From contig NW_019775913.1 of NCBI RefSeq assembly GCF_001039355.2, positions 721,644-785,643 of the forward strand: a stretch of 64,000 nt of DNA, given 5' to 3'. Of the stretch, positions 13,739 through 26,540 are shown in pieces. The position numbers and the translations under genes were made by a program. The DNA is from Lingula anatina (Eukaryota > Brachiopoda > Lingulata > Lingulida > Lingulidae). The notes below the pieces were generated by a model that worked only from the letters and a program-made list of their open reading frames with translations, was not told the DNA's origin and did no database searches. The first letter of the stretch is position 1. Each line of letters opens with the position of its first letter.

Positions 13739-14138
13739 GGTAAATAAAATAGAAATAAACAATTAAACAAAACAAAAAGAATAATAATATTATAAGTAAT
13801 AACAATCCATTGACATGTCAATTGCAAGCAGACTAGATATAATGAAGCCCCTAATTTTAAGTAATTAGACAATACTCTGTTTCATTTGAACTGTTTTAAG
13901 ACATTCCTTTTCTATGATGCATGCATGGGTATTAGATTCTTAGTATTACTATATCTTAGCCCTGCATTTGTTTCAATGAGAATATTGATCAAGCATAATT
14001 CTAAAAACTTAAGGCAGTCAAAGTAATTTTTATCCGAAAATTCCAAATCATCTCTAAAGTTAATTTTGTTATCCCTTCTAGGTGACTATCAATGGTTGAG
14101 AAGGTTTCGTCTGGTCTGGCAGAGTGAGATATGCCAGG
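13000..14138. promoter_or_regulatory. Divergent intergenic region between hydantoinase and TMEM151
   Basis: The two genes start 1.14 kb apart in opposite directions, so their promoters should lie here. No clear TATA box or CpG-rich core could be assigned. A 75-bp TA run (13661-13735) splits the interval. The promoter call rests on position only. Confidence 0.4.
13661..13735. repeat. (TA)n microsatellite, long
   Basis: About 75 bp of uninterrupted AT dinucleotides. Open frames on the minus strand across it (poly Tyr-Ile) are artefacts of the repeat. Confidence 0.97.
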
Positions 14139-17100
14139 ATGCGACTGGACGCGGAGAGCAGTGAAGACAGGCAGTCGGTGGCCGGAGACGCAGGTCAAGA
14201 GGTATGGAAGCAGTGGGTGATTTAGGGGGTGTCAGGGGGGTCCTGACCCCACCTTCGGTTTCTGAAAAAAAATCACACCAATAGTGCCCTCTTGAAATTA
14301 GAATTTTGACTTGCTTAATCATAGTTTTAAACTGTATCAAATGGTTCTGTTTGCCCTCTTAAATGCCAAAACTTTTATGGGCCCTCCAGCAGGCCACGAA
14401 CCCCACTCTAAGGAGGGTAAGAGTTGGCTTCTCACCCGAGGCATGTCATTCCTTCAAATAATTCTGAATCTGCCCCTGGCAAGATATATAGGGCAGCAAA
14501 AAATAATAAGTCTCAGGAAAAAAAAACTGGTGAAGTTTTTATGTTTATGTTGTTTTTAATTTAATCATCCTGGTTAACAAAACTAAGCGAATGTGCTGTA
14601 GTATGAGTGCTTTTCCATGCACTTTGTAGTTTTAACAATGCTATTAAGATATTGAAGCATATCACAAAACAATTAGTCTGTCATTAAAAAATTTGCTCTT
14701 TTAAAATTGGTTTTTGTATTTATCTGTTATCTGTTCATCCATCCATTCATTCATGTAATCATTCATTTGTTCATTCAGATATTCATGTAGTCTTCCACTT
14801 TCTCTCTTTCTTTCTATTTCTTCCATTCATTCATTTATTCATTCATTCATTAATTCTGACATTCATTGTCCCAATGGCTGTCACTGTCCTCCCTTACATA
14901 AAATGTTGCAGGAGTTCTCTCGTAACCGTTGCTGGAAGCCTATTTTGTTGGTAAGGGCTTATATCTGTCTTAGCTGCTGACAAATTACACTGGGCCAGCT
15001 AAGAGTTCCCAGTTTGGCTTGTCTCATACAATAAACCTTAATGCAGTTCTTACTGAGGAATGTAAGAATTACAAGTCTGACAGTTTATGCAATTATGTCA
15101 GGAGTAACTGTATTATGCGGTTATTAGATATATCAAGAATACTTTTAGCTGGCCTGAAAACAAGTGAAGCTGTTCGTCTTAAATGCATAGATCACGAAAA
15201 ATATTCTAATAAATATATAGATATAGTTATACTGCAAGAAATTGTTTGATGTTTAGACATTTACTTTTTTTTCTTTTAATCCTGATGAACATAAAGTGAG
15301 TAAAATCAGCAATAGCTCTCAGTTGTAAGCCTGTCTCTAACATATCTGGATGAAACCATAAACAGGATTTCAAAAAAAGTACTAAACCTCTAACATGACA
15401 TAAATATTTCTGTTACATTGTACCTGTAAACTCCTCAGAATTTCTTTTTCAAATATGTACGTGTTTGCTAACATGATTTGCCTAAAGACAACTATCTCCA
15501 AATTCCATGTCAGGCAAGTGATGAAACTTTGATGGCATGATGTATAGTAGAATTTATTGAAATTAAATCAAATTATACATGTAGATCTGTCTGTGCCGTA
15601 CCTTGTCTGTTTAGGGACTCAAAGAGCTGCCCAATTTTTAGACATGGAAATGAACTTTCATTACTAAACTCTCAGGAGCATGGCCATGGTAACTCTAAAA
15701 CATACGGAACCGAGTTTGTTTCATCGCAGTCATAGAGATTTTTTATGTGAGAAACATATTCCCCATGGGTCTAATTCATACACTGGTTATTAGTATCTTA
15801 ACTAAGGATGCTGAGAGCCCAGTAATAGACATGCAGTTATATTTATCATGTTCAGGATGGGCTAATGGGTATTGACCATGCACACTGAACCTACCATGCA
15901 CACTTGGATATACACGTATAGATATATAATACTAGCTGTTTATTTTTTACAGTAAGGGAGGGTACATGTATGTGCTGCCTTATTTTATGCATGTAATGAT
16001 CTCAACATTGGGACACTTTATCACACTTTTTTTATTTATTCAGTTATTCTTTATTAATTATTTTTAAATTGCACATCTTGCAGTCATGAGATTCATCAAT
16101 TTGGCATGAGAAAGTAAAAATTTTACTCGTGTGTATTGATATTAAAATGACTTGACAATATTATGCTCAGTTATCACTTCCCAAATAATGCAGTTTAGTG
16201 TCTTAATATATTGCTTCTTCTGCTGATAGCAATGAAATATGTATGAGTTCATCATCCATCTTTCATGTGACATTATTGATAATTAAACTTAATTAATTGC
16301 CCCATAAGTGACAAGGTTTCAGTATTTTACCAAATCTACATTTCACTTGATTAAAAATTGCCCTATACATTAGTTTAACTCTCAATTTAGAAGCTGCTTC
16401 CTCAAACAATAGCTATAGTCTAGCTTTTTCATCACAATGGCGAGATTTTGTTGACAATTAATGAAGCAACAGTATACGCAACCTTTTACAGCGACAGGAA
16501 TTAGCTTTCAGACCGTAAGTAAGTTAAGTAATTATCAAGGGAACAAGAAGCATAATCAATCCAAATAATAGGCAATTAATGGTCATACCCTTGTATTTAC
16601 CACCAGAAAGGGGCGTGATGTTGTCCCCAATTAATGCTGTGTTGGAGTTTCACTGAATACACATATATACATTAGGAGACCATATTGACTAGTCAGTGTA
16701 ACAGTGGTAGCCAGGGTGAAGTGAGCAATGCTCTGTGAAAAGTCATCATAATGTGTGTGGTAGGTAATGCCTTCATCCGATGTCTGTGCTCAGTGTACCC
16801 AATACAATTTTTATATTTTTACCTGGTGATTATTTATTTTGAAGGGCAATTTGATCTTATCAATATTATTATCTTATCATTAATTTAATTGTGACCAGTT
16901 GTAGCATTATTATTAAGGTTTTATTTGCAAAATTGTTGGCCTGGTTAGAGTTTAGATATAGACTTAAGTACATTATGAAATTGCCAGAAGTAACTTGGCT
17001 TGGCTACTTATGAAGTAACTTGGCTAGGAAAAACCTGACTGTGCTTCAAAAGTAAATTTTGCAGGTGCTTGTAAATGTAGTTAATGAATATAAAATAGAT

Positions 17101-19772
17101 GGTAAAATGAGAAGTTAGCAATTCAAATGAAATTTGCATGGAAATATATCTGCATGAGTCCAAGTATTATTTCCTCGATTAAAGTAAATCTGCATTTCAA
17201 AAGTTTTTGATTATTTTCATTTTTAATTTTTTTTGACAGTTTACTTGAGAAACAGTTACATGGCAAAAATACATGATTTTAGATTAGATTTAAAGCATAT
17301 AGGTGGTTAATTTCATTGATTTATTCTGAAAACAAAGCAAATTCAGTTTGAAACACACTTTTATTTAACCAGCTAAATCATTGATTTATTCATAAAACAA
17401 TACACATTCAGTTTGAAACACACTTTTATTTAACCAGCTAAATCATTGATTTATTCATAAAACAATACAAATTCAGTTTGAAACACACTTTTATTTGACC
17501 AGCTAATTGGAATAACCAACTTAATCTGGTCCTTAATTTTCATTTTTATTTTCAGCAACACCCAGTCAAGTTAAACTTCTGCGAATCCATTCGTCGCAAC
17601 ACCCACTGGAAATGCTTCATCCTAACGCTGTTGATCAGCGGCTGCCTGACCGCCATTTTGTGGTGCCGACTATCGTCAAACACCCAGCAGCCTTCCACCA
17701 ACCTCGGCCAAGTTTATGTTATCCAACTGTATCAGACCAATCCCTGTGATGATGGTTACGTCTATATTCCTGTTGCCTTTGTAGTTATGCTGTACCTTGT
17801 CTACCTCGTGGAATGCTGGCACTGCCACACAAGGCTTGAATTACGTGGACGCTCTGATGTGAATACAGTCTATGAAAAGATCCAAGCAATGCGGGAAGCC
17901 TTTCCTGTTGTGTGGTGGAAATCTGTATGCTACCATTATGTCAGGCGAACGAGGCAAGTGACCAGATACCGTAATGGAGATGCCTTCACTAGCACCCAGG
18001 TCTATTATGAAAGGGTGAATTCCCACACAGCTGGATCAGCTTATAATTTTCTAAATGCAGGTGTGAAAGATATGTCAAGAACTCTCGTAGGACTGGAGAA
18101 TTACTCAGCCATAAAAATCAGATTCACCAAAGGGTTTTCATTTGCGTGCCCAGAAGCAGAGGCAGAATTTGAACAGCAAAGAATTGAATTTTTTCAGGAA
18201 AATGAGAGTCGAGATGATTACATGGAAACTAAAGAAGGATTAGACTTGCTTAATGCCAACTTCAGAGACTATGTGATTACCTTTGGGAATCCACAACGCC
18301 TGCCTTGGTACATTTCCCACATTGTTTTTTGGTTCAGCTCGTTAATGCTTCTTTCATGGCCTTTAAGAGTGATAATACAATACAAAACTGCCTATGTCCA
18401 TTATCATGTCCATAAACTATTTGGTATCAACTATTTAAATGTCAGCTGTGCCTCCTGTCAGGTGACAAGAAGTTCTACAGCTTACAGTATAGAGTTGGAG
18501 GCAGCTATAAAGCAAAACTACACTTTGGTTCCTAGTTACTCAGAGGCTCTCCTAATGGAGTATACTCGAGATGCCAACAGTAACATTGCCACTGCCTTAA
18601 CCCCAACAAGTGTCAATGGACATGTGGTTTTCCCACAGTTAATTGGACGATCTTCATCTAAGCCTTTTAATTTAGTGTTTTGGGACAAAGAAAATAATAA
18701 CGATGAGTCAGAAAATGCGACACCTCCTAGTAGGACGTCATCCATTGCCAATTTCTTCAATCAGTTAAGGTCTGGTTTATTTTCCACTGGTGGTGCTTCT
18801 AGAATTAGCAAGAAAAGTAAGGGGAACAGAACTTTCTTCCCAATGTCAGTCTCTGCGTCAAATTTTCAGGAATTTGCCAAAAAAGTTTTAAAACCCACTG
18901 GAAAAAGACTTAGAGGGGTTTGCCAATCAAGAAGTTACAATGCGAGGCTCCCAACAGCTCCCAAAGCACCAGATGGCAGTAAAGATTCCTGCGGCAAAGC
19001 AGGCAATCCTCAAATGACTGAAAAAAACTCTTCTCAGGCTCAGGTGTTACCTCGAAATGTTGTCAGTGCTATGAATAATAATTACTTAAGTAAAAGCCAG
19101 GAGCAACAAAAAGATGAGAGTAATGACAGAAAAGTGAACAGATGTGCCTTAGAGCAAAAAAGTAATAGTGATTCAAAATCTACTGAGTGGCCCATCCCAG
19201 CAGATATGAATGCAAATCGAGTTGCTTCCATTTATACGGCAAATACAGCATCATCTAGTGTTCAGTGTAGGAGTGAAAATTTAGATGGTGGTAACAAAGT
19301 CAGCAACTTTTTTCGACATTCCGCCATAGCTGACACAGCACAGAAATGCAGTCTTCCCACACAAATACCTGTTAAACCTACCAACACCACATCACTTCAA
19401 CAGTCTGATATGATGAACAACATGCCCCATGAAAACCTGATGCAAAACACTCATAATGTTTCAAATACAAATGATGGTACAAGTTTGGCACAGAGTTTAT
19501 TGACTAGTGCGACCCCTAGTGAATCCCCGCCATCTTATGAAAATGCCCTCTCCATGAGACCTGCCCCTGCTCCCACCCCCGCCCCCACTGTCGCTTCCCC
19601 ATCCCAAGATGCACAAATATCAAACAAAAGACTTTGTCAGTTTTGCCATAGCTCTCCAGTACCAGTGAGATTACTGCAGGCAAGGCAGAGTGGAGCTGTC
19701 ACTGAGAATGCAGACCAACTTGAAGAAACTGACGACCAAAATGATATTAACATCCTTGAAACAACAATTTAG
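14139..19772 (+). CDS. TMEM151: TMEM151-family multi-pass membrane protein, two exons
   Basis: Exon 2 (17556-19772) matches the vertebrate TMEM151A/B family over its first 300 residues. Recognised stretches include FCESIRRNTHWKC, GYVYIPVAFVVMLYLVYLVE, SVCYHYVRRTRQVTRYRNGD and SWPLRV plus AHYHV-like YVHYHVHKLFG. Exon 1 is proposed at 14139-14201 (ATG, 21 codons, then GAG/gtatgg). It joins in phase 0 to Gln-His-Pro at the acceptor ttttcag/caac, giving 759 aa. The start is therefore inferred, while exon 2 is secure. Three hydrophobic segments lie near residues 40-59, 90-109 and 270-292. The C-terminal tail of about 450 residues is Ser/Asn/Gln-rich, much longer than in vertebrate members, and carries a PPSY motif near residue 680. 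The molecular function of the family is not known. A weak AATAAA lies at 20332. Confidence 0.92.
14740..14860. repeat. (ATTC)n-like degenerate tetranucleotide tract
   Basis: Scattered ATTC/CATT repeats over about 120 bp in the TMEM151 intron. Confidence 0.7.
17313..17505. repeat. 65-bp tandem repeat, three copies
   Basis: Units start at 17313, 17378 and 17443 with TCATTGATTTATTC and contain TTCAGTTTGAAACACACTTT. Units 2 and 3 are nearly identical; unit 1 is more diverged. The array ends about 50 bases upstream of the TMEM151 exon 2 acceptor. Confidence 0.95.
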
Positions 19773-21570
19773 TTTTAAATTAAAAAACAAAAAAACTTAT
19801 GTATGTTTTAGTTTTTTTATTAAAACAATTGCTAAGTAATTCATATGAAGTTCTTCATGAGACAATATTTTAAAACAGTATTTAAAAATACTTTTATGGC
19901 AACTTGAAAAAGAGGGATTGATACTCAGTTGAACTCTTTCATATTCAGTACTGATATCATCTGTTTTTGGTAACTCTATTGATCTTTGAGTGTTCTGCAA
20001 TCAGTATACTATACATAACTTAGGCAACTTCAAAGCTAAACAGTACACATATTCCAGTCAACTATAGTGTGTTCTTTTTATAAGACGGGTCTGTCAAATC
20101 AATACTATGAATGTTCATCAAAAGTACAAATTCTGATATTGATCTAGAACCAATTAAAGCTTCTTCCAGATGGGAATGCAATTAGCTCCAACTTGGCTAG
20201 TTTAGATAATTAAGATTAAAGTGAACAATCTTTGCATCAAAATTAGCCAAATACTCCACATTTCAGATAACAAATATTCCCCTATGCTCTGAATATGATC
20301 CTGGTATATTTGTTTGGAAAAGGTCACATGCAATAAAGGTTACTTTGTTGTTAAATGTGGGGAAAATATGACACCGGAAATTTTGATACAGCTATCATGC
20401 ATAATTGTAGTTTGAAAACTATGGTTGGCATGTGTATCCAGTGCAATTAGCTGTGATCAATTGCCTATTGTGTGTTAGCAGTATTACCATCAATTGAATA
20501 TCTGTTCATTAGCTCTGAAACAGGATAGTGAAAATTGCCTAACTTTGGCATGGCAAATGCAGTTAATGTAAAGTGAATTAAGATTATGGATTTGCATTAG
20601 TTTAATTTGGTGCGTATTTAGAACTACGGAGTGTGCTCAATCACGGTAATGGCGTGTACATAACGCTGACATGTGTTATGTCAGGGAAGTAAAAAAGGAA
20701 CATGACACATTAAATATGTCATTCTTGTTTATCAGAAAAGTAAAGTAAGACCCCAAGTAATGTGTCTGTGACTACTAAGCCAGTGAGACTCAAACTGCAA
20801 TTACTTAAAAGCAGTGATACACTGCAGCTTGTTAACAGTCCCACCTTTTTGATTTTCAATCCAATTTTTTTCTTCATGCTCCAGATATTTTTCATGTTGT
20901 GTTTAGATTTATTCTCAGTTGATTAACTGTATAGACTTAAAGCTATAAACAGGTTTTGATCAAAAGTCAGTAGAATTTAACCTACCACTGGACACTGCTT
21001 CTAATGCCTGACAAATGAACTGCCTACCTAATATTAAACTTTACATATTTTACTCTACCCAGAACCCGTGGAAACATTGCCTTTTAAGCATGGACAACAC
21101 ATTGTCTATTATTTCAATGACTTTTGAGATTTTTATGATGGCATTGTTTTTGTGTGATGTTTTGATGTGGAAAAAGCAACTTCATCCTAAGTGCTCTCCC
21201 TGTTAACTTACTGTTTGTGTCTTTTAAATGATTATATACATATGTCAGTTTACTTATTTATAGTTTAGTTTTTGAACTAAATAAATGCATATTCTGCTAA
21301 GTTTTGTTACTTTTTACTATTTTTTAAATTGGTAAATATAGATTCATTTTATTGTTTTTTTTTTCTGTTATTTTGCTTGTCCTGCTTTATGAAGGGGATC
21401 AAAGTGCTTTTGAAATGGATTTTTTTTCTTTTCGATGTGATAAATCCACAAATATTAACCCATTTTCTAAAATGTGTGCATAGCAGATTCTGATGAAAAA
21501 GTAGAGTACTTGGTATTGTTTGTGTTTTGTTCCCACAATATCTACAAACAACATGTTGGGTTGATTGCTA

Positions 21571-21789
21571 AGGGCTCATTTCCATTGAAACTATTGGTCT
21601 ATGTAGATTGATTTTACTCTGCTGAATGCAATCAGTTTAACAGATTAACATGACCACTTGCTTTCAATGTACTCGTATAATCACCAGCTTTTCTGTATTC
21701 TACTCTACACAAGGAGGTTGCATTCAGCAAGTGTCTCCTCAGAGTTGATCGATCTACGAAGACTGATATTTCCAATGGGAATGAGCCCT
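21571..21789. mobile_element. MITE family A, copy 2
   Basis: The 219-bp inverted-repeat element starts AGGGCTCATTTCCATTGAAA and ends TTCCAATGGGAATGAGCCCT. Subterminal GCTGAATGCAATC on the left is mirrored by GGTTGCATTCAGC on the right. The flanks are TAA-like on both sides, so a short TA or TAA duplication is possible but not resolved. This is the best preserved of the three copies. Confidence 0.85.
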
Positions 21790-22840
21790 AAATATATCAC
21801 CTACAAACAGAGAAGATAATCTCAAAAGGCAAGCAAATTTCTGGACAAAAAATGTCCCTTGGAGGTGCTAAATATTATTGGGTTAGCATTTTTTCATATC
21901 TTTTTCTCCTGTAGGGTACCAAATGTGCATAACTATCTTTATTTTTGTATAATTTCATTTTCTATCTGACATTGGGTTAGGGAAAAGGGAAAGAAGGATT
22001 TTTTTTCTTTTAGTTTGGGGGGGGGGGGGGGGGGTACAGATAGGAGCCCTGCACACCCCAGATCTTGTCACATGTGCCACTCCATAATAGAGATCGTTAA
22101 CGGATTTTGTTCCCTCACTGAACAGCAGTAAAAGATATACATCTTTAATGGACCATGATTAGCAACGTACCCTCCAGGAACATGAGCAGAAAATATTTTG
22201 TCCGTTTTCTTCCATCATACTAGTTTTGTTTATTGGTTGCATTTCCAATTCAAAAATTCATTATCTGAGAAAATGAGTGGGCCATGACAAATGTCTCCCA
22301 AAGGAGTGATTAGAAGAGTAAAACAAAATGAAAATGCTAAAAGTGTGAAAACTGATTAGATCAATAAACAAAAATTCAGCTGTGAGCAAATGAATCAATG
22401 ATCTTGGGAGATTAAAATAATTGGAAATAGTGATAATGCATAGAAAAAGAAAAAAGATATCGATGATGTCATGCTTCCAATGTCAGTCAAACAACAATTT
22501 AAAGGAATGAATATTTCATGATGCTTTATTATATTCACTAATGACATGATTTCATCAAGCTCATGATCACAATCAGATCAAACTGTTTCTTATTATGTAC
22601 ACATCACAGTTCAAATATTTATAGTAAAAGAACATTTCATGACACTCAAGTACTTTTAAACAGTAGTTTATTTTATAATATGCATAAGATATTTGATATA
22701 TTACGACCCTGTGCTATTATATATAAGTTTTCAAATGAAGCATCTCTTGGGTCTTGGTTTTATTCCATGATCAATAAATGGGTTTGTCTGATTTATCCCT
22801 CATCCTAAAATGTTCACTTATCCCTTAATCTCCAAGTACA

Positions 22841-22846
22841 TTTATT
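22841..22846 (-). terminator. Polyadenylation signal of TCTE1
   Basis: TTTATT on the plus strand reads AATAAA on the minus strand, 56 bases past the TCTE1 stop codon. Confidence 0.6.
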
Positions 22847-22901
22847 TATTTATCCTTTAGCGTTCAATTTTCATAGTCTCATTTCCCAGTCCGATTGGCG
22901 T

Positions 22902-25900
22902 TTACTTCTTGGAGTTTACTTCATTCATGTTTTTTTCTTTGGACTCTCTCTCCCTGTCTTGGCTTTTGGCCAGAATTTGGTTGATGATAAATTCAGATTC
23001 CTGGCCACACTGAGTAAACCTGAGGTCCATGTGGGTTATGGTGTTGTTTTCTTCCATGCCCTCCTGGAGCTGCTTGCCACCATCCTGGATAGAGAATATA
23101 ATAAACAGTTGAAATATTATCTAGTGAGTTTTATTCTTTTCACTCAAACAGAAATGCAGATGCAAGCTAATTAACTCACTTATGTTTCATTTTGAACACT
23201 TCAAGATTTTGAAGCAAAGTAGAAAATAACAACTGCAACTAAGAAAAGAGGCATGTTTTCAATAAAGTTGCATAAATTTGCTGAAGAGTGAGTAACTAAG
23301 GTCTTTATAATTATACAATTTATATTTTAGTGATGTATCTGCACCAGTACACTGAGAGTTTGACAACTTGACAGCCTAATTCTCACATAAGAGAGTCCCC
23401 TAAATGGGGCCCCCAGAAGAGGGGGGGGGGGCATAAATACAGCACCTAAGAATTCCAATTTCCACATAAATCCAGGAGACTCATCTCTATTTACAGTTCA
23501 AACACATTTTCTAGCAATTTGTGGTGGAAGAGATGTCACCACCCTTGAGACAAGCTGCCTGATCAAAGTGTGTACTGAATTACTGAAACAGGCTTAAATA
23601 CACAGATATCATACAACAAGTTCCAATGGTGCACCAAATCAATACTAATTCATTTTGCTAGGAAACTAACCTCAAAACTGAACACTCTTGTAGAAAAGCT
23701 ACATCTCAAGAGAGACTTTTTTTAGAAATCTAGTGCTGAACTGTCAAACAATATTGATGCAATTTGCTAAATATATTGTCCAAAACACACAGAAACACAA
23801 TGAAATCAAAGACTTCCCCTGGTCTGATGGCAGAGTAATAAAATTCACACATGAGAATTCACACATGAAATTGTCACATCAAAATGATTGATGAAACGAA
23901 GATCTTTTCGACAATTAATTTTTTGTTCTTTATGGGAAATATTTATTAGGCTGTACATCAATTGTGAAGGGCAGGAAATGAATACATACACCACTAGTTG
24001 CTACTGGGTACAGAGTGGAGGCTCATTCCCAATGAAACTATTGTTCTATGTAGATTGATCCAACTATGAGGGGACTCCTGCTGAATGCAATCAGATTAAC
24101 ATATTTCCAACATACTATTATAATCACTAACTTTTCTGTATTCTACTCTACACCAGGATCAGGTGCGTTAATCTCTTGATTGCATTCAGCAAGAGTCCCC
24201 ACGGAGTTGAATCGATCTACGAAGATCAACAGTTTCATAGGGAACAAGTCCCAAGAGACCCTCACAATGGGGTGGGGGGGAGGGGAGGCGGATTACTTTA
24301 CCCTTCTCCTTATATAGATCTGCTTAGGTGCACAAATATATACTGTGCAAATGATGATTTCAAAAAGGCTAGATGAGGACTATATTAATGATGTGTGACC
24401 TATCTGTGAAAGATTTAGATTTCTGTTGCTTGAGGCAAAGTGTTGCATGGAGTGTAATTTCAATCTTCTTTTTCTTTTAACTTGCTTTTGCTATGATAAA
24501 TTGATGGCTTTAATATGTTTCCTTGTGTATATATGCAAGACTATTTGTAGTTATGTACATAGCAGAAAGAAAAGGGTGCTGGGATAAGAAAGAAAATGAA
24601 ACAAAAAATTAGAAAAATAATTTTAAAATGATATGTCCACAAGCTCCAAGCACATTTCAAAATTACAACAACATTTGTTCATGCCTCCTTGACTAAAAAA
24701 AAATAATAATATCAATGATAATAAATAAATATTAATAACAACTTTGCCTCCAATATCTCAATGTGCAAACCCTACTTACAGCCCCCAGTTTATTGCAGGA
24801 GAGATCCAGGGACTTGATGGTTGTGTTCTGGATGACGACCTGTGCCAGCACAGCCGCTGTAGGCTCTGTCATATCATTAGTACTCAGGTTGATTTCCTTC
24901 AGCGTGGAATTCTTCATCAAGGACCTACACACAGCCTGTCCTCCTTCATCCCCAAGGCGGTTCAGACGCAAGTTCAGACTGTGAAGTGTGGTATTCTTGG
25001 TCAAGGCATGAGCAATGGCCTGAGCGCCAGCAGCTCTTATCTGATTATCACACAAGTTCAGAATCTTTAACTGGCTGTGGTTGTTGATAAACTTGCCCAC
25101 AGCACGAGCCCCTCTATCCCCAATGATATTATGTGACAAGTCCAGTTCCTCTAAAGACGGATGGTCAAGAATGTGACTGATCAACACACGGACACGGTCA
25201 TCATCAACCTTACTCCTGTGTAGACATAATACCTTGAGGGTCTTGCAAGCAGCGATGCACTTTGATAACAGCAGGCAATCCCTTGCTGTGAACTGAAATA
25301 AATTCCAGTCAAAGTTCATGCCACAGTCTCGGACTCCATATGTTACCCTAAACTCTTCCAGCAAGGGCAGTTTCTGGAGGACTGGTCCAAAATCAAAATG
25401 GTCTGTCTCAGGGCCATCCCCAGCCTCACTCCCAGCATCAGAGACATCATCGTCAAACCCTTTCGGCGCCTCTTTTACAGGAGGTAGCAGTTGACGAATG
25501 TCTAACTTTTTCACAAAATTTGCAGAAAGCGGAAGAGTGCTGTCCAACTCTTCTGGGTCTGTGTTTTCTGGAACAAAGTGTTCGATGATATCCTGCAAGT
25601 TACGCTCAAAGTACATTCTTTTCCAGTTGTTCCCATAGGCAGATACATCGCAGATAGCCCATCTAGCCTTGCAGCAGCGTTTCCAGTAACCTTCATCCTC
25701 CACCAGATTTGATGTGACTTTCAAGGGCAAGTCTGTTGAAATTTTCTCAAGCACTTTTGTTTTATGCTTTGGCAGTAGCTTGTCAAGGATTTTGGAGTTA
25801 TCTGGAATATACATATAATTTTAAAAAATATATCAGAAAAATTGAAAAGAAACTATCTGAATACTACATAAAATAAAGTGAACAGTTAAAAACACATTCT

Positions 25901-26540
25901 GAGTGCTTTAGGTGATATCTTAATCAGCCATGATTGTGTTGGTGAGCAAACTGAAATTGTAAATTGTAAGATACTGAGTTGAACATATTCTAGGGGAATT
26001 TCCTGGGAATTTATTATTGTGGTTGTAAACGCTACCCATATCATAAGTTTTATATAGTTAAACCTAAAATCTTTACAGAGTTGCACTTACTGGGGAAGGC
26101 TAATGTCTAATAAAATAGAACAATTCTAAGTCAGTGAGCCTATATCTCTTGCATCGATATCAGAGGCACTTTATATTCTTTTACAACCTGAGGAAGAAAA
26201 TGAGATGAAATTCAACACATCTACACTACTTACATTCAAAGTTTCCCACTATATGTTTGATACATAGCTCCCACAACATTGGGACAGTAGCCAAGGACCA
26301 TTCAGGATCTTCAGCGATGATCCTTCTCATGTTCCTCATGTCAGCTGCAGGGTTATCTTTAGCTGACCTGATGGGAGATGGTATCCTTCCTTTCTGACTG
26401 CCATTGCTTTTCTGGCTTCTCTGAGATTTGGCGGAGCCAGCTCTTGAACCTGCTGGACTTTTTGCGTCTTTTTCGCTTTTCTTGTCCTCACCTCCTCCAT
26501 TCTCTACATTTTCTTTATTCTCTGTCAGTGGGGGGTCCAT
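22902..26540 (-). CDS. TCTE1: T-complex-associated testis-expressed 1 / dynein regulatory complex subunit 5, complete
   Basis: DRC5 is a leucine-rich-repeat subunit of the nexin-dynein regulatory complex that sets ciliary and flagellar bending. Three minus-strand exons (26540-26234, 25801-24780, 23084-22902) join in phases 1 and 0 into 503 aa, close to the roughly 500 aa of the vertebrate protein. The N-terminus is a charged, Ser-rich low-complexity stretch, then MRRIIAEDPEWSLATVP begins the conserved region. Further hallmarks are YWKRCCKARWAICDV, WKRMYFERNLQDIIEHF and DCGMNFDWNLFQFT. RNase-inhibitor-type LRRs follow, for example LEELDLSHNIIGDRGARAVG and LHSLNLRLNRLGDEGGQAV. The last exon encodes DGGKQLQEGMEENNTI and ends in a Lys/Glu-rich tail. 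The ATG at 26540 is the first in frame. Neighbours give no functional link. Confidence 0.96.
24018..24252. mobile_element. MITE family A, copy 3
   Basis: The left part GGCTCATTCCCAATGAAACT and GATTGATCCAACTATGAGGG match copies 1 and 2. The right part GATTGCATTCAGCAAGAGTC mirrors the left. It lies in the second intron of TCTE1. The extreme ends are partly worn. Confidence 0.8.

Larger units (their letters stand above)
14202..17555. other. TMEM151 intron 1
   Basis: About 3.4 kb without coding evidence on either strand. It holds the ATTC-rich tract and, at its 3' end, a 65-bp tandem array. The rest is AT-rich unique-looking DNA. Confidence 0.6.
19773..22901. other. 3'-3' intergenic region between TMEM151 and TCTE1
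   Basis: The two genes converge here. Polyadenylation motifs for TMEM151 (ATTAAA at 19779, AATAAA at 20332) and for TCTE1 (minus strand, 22841-22846) are visible. A family A MITE lies at 21571-21789 and a G run at 22017-22034. The plus-strand open frames at 21015-21206 and 22563-22808 resemble nothing known. Confidence 0.6.

Noticed and set aside
13551-13872. Minus-strand open frames rich in Tyr-Ile repeats
   Set aside because: They are translations of the TA microsatellite at 13661-13735.
22959-23174. Plus-strand 71-codon open frame
   Set aside because: It is the reverse complement of TCTE1 exon 3.
24744-25070. Plus-strand open frames opposite TCTE1
   Set aside because: They are shadows of the TCTE1 second exon on the minus strand.
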